A stretch of DNA of 64,000 nt, taken from Specibacter cremeus. GTDB taxonomy: Bacteria; Actinomycetota; Actinomycetes; Actinomycetales; Micrococcaceae. The stretch is from positions 65,523 through 129,522 of the forward strand of contig NZ_RWKQ01000004.1 in NCBI RefSeq assembly GCF_003946885.1. Direction: 5' to 3'. Every line of letters begins with the position of its first letter. Position 1 is the stretch's first letter. This document shows, piece after piece, positions 59,869-64,000 of this stretch. The notes beneath the pieces were generated by a model, which saw nothing but the letters and a program-made list of their open reading frames with translations, had not been told where the DNA came from and searched no databases. The translations under genes were made by a program, and so were the position numbers.

Positions 59869-61983
59869 TCAGTGCACGTCGGCCGGGTTGAGCTTGAGCC
59901 GGCGCAGCAGCTGGGCATTCAACGCCACCACGATCGTGGACAGGGACATCAGCACCGCACCGGCCGCCGGGGAGAGGACGATCCCGGCAAACGCCAGCAC
60001 CCCGGCGGCCAGCGGGACGGAAACGATGTTATAGCCGGTCGCCCAGATCAGGTTCTGCCACATTTTGCGATAGCTGGCGTGGGAGAGATCCACCATGGAC
60101 AACACGGCCCGTGGGTCGTTGCCGGCCAGCACGACCCCAGCGGATTCCATGGCGACGTCGGTCCCGGCACCGATGGCGATGCCGACCTCCGCCCGGGCCA
60201 GGGCTGGGGCGTCGTTGACACCGTCGCCGACCATGGCCACCTTCAGCCCGCGGCCCTGCAGTTCGGCGACTTTCTGGTCCTTGTCCTTGGGCAGGACCTC
60301 GGCGAAGACCTCGTCAATGTCCAGTTCGGTGGCCACGGCATGGGCGACCTGGCGGGCGTCCCCGGTGATCATGGCAACCTTGATTCCCCGGTTCTGCAAG
60401 GCCCGGACTGCCTGGCGGGACTCATCCCGGACCTCGTCCTCCAACGCGACGGCCCCGATCACGGACCCAGCCCGGATGACATGCAGCACGGACGCACCCC
60501 GCGCCTTCCATTCCGTTGTTGCCGCGCTGATGCTCTCCGGTTCGGAGAGGCCGAGCTCTGTGAGAAGTGCTGGTCCGCCGACGGCGAGGGCCGAGCCGTC
60601 GACGGTCGCCTGGACCCCGCGACCGGTCATCGACTGGAAGTCGGTGGCTGTCAGCGCGCGTGCACCCGTGTGCCGGGCGGCGGCGGCGATGGCGCGGGCC
60701 ACCGGGTGCTCGCTGTCGGATTCAACGGCGGCGGCGAGGGCCAACAGATCATCGGTCGCCGTACCTTCGATGGCCACGACATCGGTGAGCGCCGGTTCGC
60801 CCTTGGTCAGGGTCCCGGTCTTGTCGAACAGGACGACGTCGATGGTGCGCATCCGCTCCAGCGCCATCCGGTTCTTGATCAGCACCCCGGCGCGGGCGGC
60901 CCGTTCGGTGGAGATGGCGATCACCAGCGGGATGGCCAGGCCCAGCGCGTGCGGGCAGGCGATGACCAGCACTGTCACCGTGCGGGTGACGGCGTCGGGG
61001 ATGCTGCCCAGCAGCGACCAGACGATGAACGTGATGACGCCGGCACCGGCGGCGAAATAGAACAGGAATGCCGCGGCACGGTCGGCCAGGGCTTGGGCTC
61101 GCGACGTGGACGCCTGTGCCTCGGCCACCAGGCGTTGGATTCCCGCCAGAGCGGTATCGTCGCCGACGGCAGTGACCCTGATGCGGAGCGAATTGTCCGT
61201 GGCGACCGTGCCGGCAACGACGGCGTCGCCGACCGTCCGGGCGACCGTCCGCGATTCACCGGTGATCATCGATTCGTCCACCTCGGCGGATCCGTCGGTG
61301 ATGGCACCGTCCGCGGGCATCCGGGCCCCGGAGCGCACCAGGACGATATCGCCGGCGGCCAATTCCGCGACGCTGACCGTCTCCGTGCCGCCATTGACGA
61401 TGCGCTCCGCCTCATCAGGCAGCAGGGCAGCCAGGGCGTCCAGGGCGCCCCGGGCCGAGCCCAGGGCCCGCATCTCGATCCAATGCCCCAGCAGCATGAT
61501 GACCACCAGCAAGGCCAGCTCCCACCAGAAGTCCAGGTCGAAGCCGCCGATGCCGAGGCTCGTCACCCAGGAAGCGATGAACGCCACGCTGATGGCCATG
61601 GAAATTAGCAGCATCATGCCCGGTTGCCGGGACCTGATTTCCTGCCACCCGCCCTTGAGGAACGGTTGGCCACCATAGACGAAGATGACGGTGCCCACCA
61701 GCGGCGCAATCCAGGCCGCGCCCGGGAACTCCGGCGGGGTGTATCCGAGCAGGTGCCCGAACATGGGACTGAAGAACACCACCGGAATCGACAACACCAG
61801 GGTCAGCCAGAAACGGTTTTTGAACATGGCGGTGCTGTGCCCGGCATGCTGGCCCTCGCTGTGGACGGCATGATCGTCATGGTCCATGCCACCGTGACCC
61901 ATGACGGCGCCCGGTCCTTGGTGATCTGCGGTGGGTGCGGTTGTCATGGTGTGGTGGCCAGGTTCGTTGCCGTGCTCTGCCAT
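59869..61983 (-). CDS. copB: Copper-translocating P1B-type ATPase, CopB type
   Basis: A 704-residue heavy-metal P-type ATPase without HMA domain but with a His/Met-rich N-terminus (MGHGGMDHDDHAVHSEGQHA, about residues 28-47). The membrane metal site is IACPHALGL, a CPH motif that marks the CopB (P1B-3) class, reported for Cu(II)/Cu(I) or Ag. TGES, FDKTGTLTKGE, HPVA and MVGDGVNDAPAL are intact. With the CPC-type CopA at 50.6 kb the island carries both classes. It follows a chaperone gene by 33 bp. Confidence 0.93.
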   Translation of the reverse strand: MAEHGNEPGHHTMTTAPTADHQGPGAVMGHGGMDHDDHAVHSEGQHAGHSTAMFKNRFWLTLVLSIPVVFFSPMFGHLLGYTPPEFPGAAWIAPLVGTVIFVYGGQPFLKGGWQEIRSRQPGMMLLISMAISVAFIASWVTSLGIGGFDLDFWWELALLVVIMLLGHWIEMRALGSARGALDALAALLPDEAERIVNGGTETVSVAELAAGDIVLVRSGARMPADGAITDGSAEVDESMITGESRTVARTVGDAVVAGTVATDNSLRIRVTAVGDDTALAGIQRLVAEAQASTSRAQALADRAAAFLFYFAAGAGVITFIVWSLLGSIPDAVTRTVTVLVIACPHALGLAIPLVIAISTERAARAGVLIKNRMALERMRTIDVVLFDKTGTLTKGEPALTDVVAIEGTATDDLLALAAAVESDSEHPVARAIAAAARHTGARALTATDFQSMTGRGVQATVDGSALAVGGPALLTELGLSEPESISAATTEWKARGASVLHVIRAGSVIGAVALEDEVRDESRQAVRALQNRGIKVAMITGDARQVAHAVATELDIDEVFAEVLPKDKDQKVAELQGRGLKVAMVGDGVNDAPALARAEVGIAIGAGTDVAMESAGVVLAGNDPRAVLSMVDLSHASYRKMWQNLIWATGYNIVSVPLAAGVLAFAGIVLSPAAGAVLMSLSTIVVALNAQLLRRLKLNPADVH

Positions 61984-62016
61984 GTTCCCTCCCTCTCGGG
62001 TTTGAATCGGGGTTTT

Positions 62017-62331
62017 CTAGCTTCCGGTGACGGTGTAGCCGGCGGCGGCCACTGCGGCGCGGATGTCCTCCGTGGTTGCCGAGCCGGAGACGGTCAGGGT
62101 CGAGGTGCCTCCGGCGACGAGATCAACGGTGGCGGAGTCCACGTCCGCCATGGGACGAACTGCCGTCGTGACGCTCTCGACGCAATGCCCGCAGGTCAGT
62201 CCCTCCAGCTCATATGCCGTGCCGAAAGTACCGGCCGGCACGGGGGCTTTCGACTCGGTCGAGCAGCAGGCGCATGAGCTCGCAGCAACAGGGACCAGAT
62301 CGAGATTTTCGTGTGTGTCGGTTCCGCACAT
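62017..62331 (-). CDS. copZ: HMA-domain copper chaperone with N-terminal Cys extension
   Basis: A 104-residue protein. Residues about 40-104 are an HMA domain with GLTCGHCVESV; in front lies an extension with SSCACCSTES, an additional thiol cluster not found in simple CopZ. It may bind more Cu(I) or another soft metal. Start ATG 62331 has AAAGGA 11 bp upstream; the frame extends further but into the promoter side. It precedes copB in one operon, under the CsoR-type box at 62442. Confidence 0.88.
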   Translation of the reverse strand: MCGTDTHENLDLVPVAASSCACCSTESKAPVPAGTFGTAYELEGLTCGHCVESVTTAVRPMADVDSATVDLVAGGTSTLTVSGSATTEDIRAAVAAAGYTVTGS

Positions 62332-62435
62332 GTCAGGTGATTCCTTTGAAAGAGGGTCAGTTGTGCGTCGTGGGTTGAACGGCAGTGGCGGCCGGAAGAT
62401 CATCGGCCGAGACAAACTACTTCACTGACAACACC

Positions 62436-62467
62436 TTGACCATACCCCCATGGGGTATAGAATTCAA
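62436..62467. promoter_or_regulatory. Bidirectional promoter around CsoR-type box 3
   Basis: ATACCCC-CAT-GGGGTAT (62442-62458) is a perfect inverted repeat. Plus strand: TTGACC (62436-62441), 16 bp, TAGAAT (62458-62463). Minus strand: TTGAAT (62467-62462), 17 bp, TATGGT (62444-62439). One repressor site in the shared spacer could therefore control both directions, the minus one leading to copZ-copB. Confidence 0.65.
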
Positions 62468-62555
62468 GGGTGCTCAGTCGACGGCGCACGGTGGGGTGGG
62501 AGAAGTGCGGCCGAAACGGCCTCCAAGCAGCTGTCCACGGACGTAGCGAGGGTCA

Positions 62556-63155
62556 ATTGCGGCCGCGTACCACCCGTTCACAGCAGGCATCCGGTTCGGC
62601 CGTCCCCTCATCGTGTGGGTCAGCGGCGACGGCGAGTACAACGAGGTGGTCAACGGGGTCTTGGCCGTCCACGACAGCCAGGCGGATTGCGCCCCGCTGG
62701 CAGGCGGCAACGCCAACGACCATCCACGAAGCACCCGCCGGGTACCGCTGAACGAGGCAATCGTCGATGGAGTTGATGGCGAGGTCCGGCACATCAATCT
62801 GTTGCGGCTGACGCAGGGCGAGGGCGCGGCGGTTTGGACGCCCTGCGCCCACTCCTACATTCACGGACGGACCCGCGACATGGTGATCGGACTTGAACGG
62901 GGGAACAAGGGAACGCTCAATGAGTTGGTCTCCGTCATTCGCACGTTCACTCAGTTGCAACCGCTTGAAATCAGCCGCGACGGGCGCGGCCGGGGTCGCG
63001 GGCGTATTCTGAAGGGAGGCGGGAAGTGTCGAATGCAGAGAGCCGCACTCGCCCCGACTGGTCCGAGGCACCATGGACGCAACGTCTTCGTCCGCCGGAA
63101 TTTCCCGGCAGCACCAGTGCACCCCCTACGTTGTGGACGGCTACGTCGCCCATGA
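62556..63155 (+). pseudogene. Diacylglycerol kinase family protein remnant
   Basis: The plus-strand frame reads SGDGEYNEVVNGVL, CAPLAGGNANDHPRST, HINLLRLTQGEGAAVWTPCA, IGLERGNKGTLNELVSVIRT and FTQLQPLEI. That is the order of the catalytic domain of diacylglycerol/sphingosine kinase-like proteins (GGDGTxNEV, GTANDxAR). The nucleotide-binding GGDG has become SGDG, a stop precedes the frame at about 62544, the N-terminus is absent, and after 63000 the frame turns into Arg-rich non-family sequence. It lies right behind the CsoR-type promoter, but is most likely dead. Confidence 0.6.
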
Positions 63156-63510
63156 AGCGGCGCATCGGCAGATCTTGGCCTCGCTACGGACGAATGGCTG
63201 GTCCGCCCGCCGGCTCGGCCCCGCGCCGGTGGGGATCAACGACGCCAGGTGGACACGGAAGCACAGCCGCCATCACGCCCACCCCCACATGATCGGCATG
63301 GACCCGGACGTCCACACCGGGGCCATCGCCTTCCATCCGGAGGCCTCCGCCTCGCGCCAGGGGAGCGTTGACCCCCGGTGGATCGAGGTCCCGATCCTGG
63401 TGACGCGCCTGCTACCGGTTCCGGTCCCGCCGGGTCCCGTCACCCGGGTTCGGACCTTCATCCACGAAGCGACCGGCATCAGCACGCAGAACGGAAAGGA
63501 CTCACGATGA
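63073..63510 (+). CDS. Hypothetical His-rich protein
   Basis: A frame of 145 codons with strong G/C preference at third positions, ending in ATGA overlap with the next gene, which suggests a real, coupled gene. It is His-rich in the middle (KHSRHHAHPHMIGMDPDVH) and Pro/Val-rich near the end. I recognise no family. ATG 63073 has GAGG 5 bp upstream; its first part overlaps the decayed kinase frame. Confidence 0.4.
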   Translation: MDATSSSAGISRQHQCTPYVVDGYVAHEAAHRQILASLRTNGWSARRLGPAPVGINDARWTRKHSRHHAHPHMIGMDPDVHTGAIAFHPEASASRQGSVDPRWIEVPILVTRLLPVPVPPGPVTRVRTFIHEATGISTQNGKDSR

Positions 63511-63887
63511 CCTCGATCCCACAGTCTCCCGACGAACCCCGACCACAACCAGAGGACGTACCGCCACGGCCGGAAAGCAATCCCCCGCAGGGTGCCATAA
63601 GGGGTTCGGGCGCCCAGGCGAAACCCGGGGCTACCCGGGCAGGGGTGGTCTGGGTTGCCGTGGTCACATCGCTGATCCTGCTCGTCCTGCTCATCATCTT
63701 CATCCTCATGAACCAGCAACCCGTCAACATCCAGTTTCTCGGTTTGGAGGGCACGGTCTCGCTGGGCATGGCCCTGTTCATCGCCGCGGTGGCCGGAGGC
63801 ATCCTTGTGGCCGCCGCGGGTGCGGCACGGATCATCCAGCTCCGATCGATAACCCACAGGACCTGGCGGCTTCACCACCGCGGCTAA
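63507..63887 (+). CDS. LapA family (DUF1049) membrane protein
   Basis: A 126-residue protein with a Pro-rich cytoplasmic N-terminus (about 45 residues) and two transmembrane helices (about 50-70 and 85-108) around the short loop NQQPVNIQFLGLEGTVSLGM. The helix-NxxxVxxxFLG-helix pattern is that of the LapA/YciS family (PF06305). Role in actinobacteria unknown, perhaps envelope assembly. AAAGGA stands 8 bp before ATG 63507. Confidence 0.8.
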   Translation: MTSIPQSPDEPRPQPEDVPPRPESNPPQGAIRGSGAQAKPGATRAGVVWVAVVTSLILLVLLIIFILMNQQPVNIQFLGLEGTVSLGMALFIAAVAGGILVAAAGAARIIQLRSITHRTWRLHHRG

Positions 63888-63944
63888 TCACCGGCCGGGG
63901 CGGTTGCCTTTGGCGGGTAGGGTCTGCCAGTATTTAACACGGTG

Positions 63945-64000
63945 TTATTCTGGTTTGTCGGATTTGATGGTGTAATTCCAGTCGCCGTGGAAGTCGTGGC
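63945..64000 (-). CDS. ISAzo13-type transposase, C-terminal end (runs off right edge)
   Basis: The last 17 codons before a TAA at 63945 read HDFHGDWNYTIKSDKPE on the minus strand. The H-x-(F/W)-H-G-x-W-N-Y-T motif is the C-terminal signature of ISAzo13 (Rhodopirellula-type) transposases. The rest lies outside the window, so its intactness is unknown. Confidence 0.6.
   Translation of the reverse strand, partial: HDFHGDWNYTIKSDKPE

Noticed and set aside
1..64000. CRISPR array or rRNA genes
   Set aside because: I saw no regularly spaced short repeats and no rRNA-like stretch anywhere in the window.
22440..64000. A second copy of the tRNA-Leu 3' end as right attachment site
   Set aside because: I did not find a convincing repeat of the T-arm/acceptor sequence by reading; a computed search over a larger region would be decisive.

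Overview
The window is high-GC DNA with the gene content of an actinobacterium, most likely Arthrobacter or another Micrococcaceae. The pointers are mycothiol-type maleylpyruvate isomerase, NrtR-regulated nadABC, LtrA, malate:quinone oxidoreductase, a CE1758-like flavin monooxygenase, and DUF4192, DUF305 and Abi-type proteins. The genus is an inference from protein style only.

Positions 1-22 kb look like ordinary chromosome: an MFS transporter end, a phosphoribosyltransferase, GNAT, LtrA, an alpha/beta hydrolase and a broken ECF sigma factor with its partner gene. Then comes the de novo NAD operon (nrtR-nadA-nadB-nadC-cysteine desulfurase) with a well-formed promoter and an NrtR-type palindrome. 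After it are an FAH-family protein, GtrA, MarR plus a luciferase-like monooxygenase, a large RND exporter, mqo, and an orphan peptide-binding lipoprotein.

From the tRNA-Leu(UAG) at 22.4 kb onward the window looks like an accessory region assembled in layers. A decayed tyrosine integrase abuts the tRNA, followed by a GNAT gene and a frameshifted DUF4192 gene. The first catabolic module (25.6-37.2 kb) has an EamA transporter fused to a GAF domain, divergent from a five-gene operon (peptide-type ABC importer, CocE/NonD hydrolase, TetR). After an IS1380 remnant come a truncated GAF gene and an amidohydrolase. An ISAs1 remnant and the 3' part of a group II intron (domain V recognisable) separate this from the second module.

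The second module (47.3 down to 37.95 kb, minus strand) is an eleven-gene, mostly overlapping operon. It encodes a TauABC/SsuABC-type importer, a MarR regulator, an arylsulfotransferase-like protein, an MBL hydrolase, an alpha/beta hydrolase, and the whole lower gentisate pathway (gentisate 1,2-dioxygenase, fumarylpyruvate hydrolase, maleylpyruvate isomerase). Its promoter matches sigma-70 consensus closely, and a 30-bp palindrome lies just downstream.

A short decayed stretch with diverged direct repeats and an Abi-family gene killed by one nonsense codon leads to a copper island (49.9-62.5 kb). On the plus strand are csoR-copZ-copA-permease. On the minus strand are copZ-copB (CPH type)-DUF6153-like-DUF305-sortilin-like lipoprotein-CcdA-multicopper oxidase-Lgt-DUF3105. 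Three CsoR-type boxes (ATACCCC/GGGGTAT) sit in the promoters at both ends. Three neighbouring genes here (DUF3105, lgt, ccdA) each lack an internal block. The window ends with a diacylglycerol-kinase remnant, a LapA-like membrane protein and the C-terminus of an ISAzo13-type transposase.
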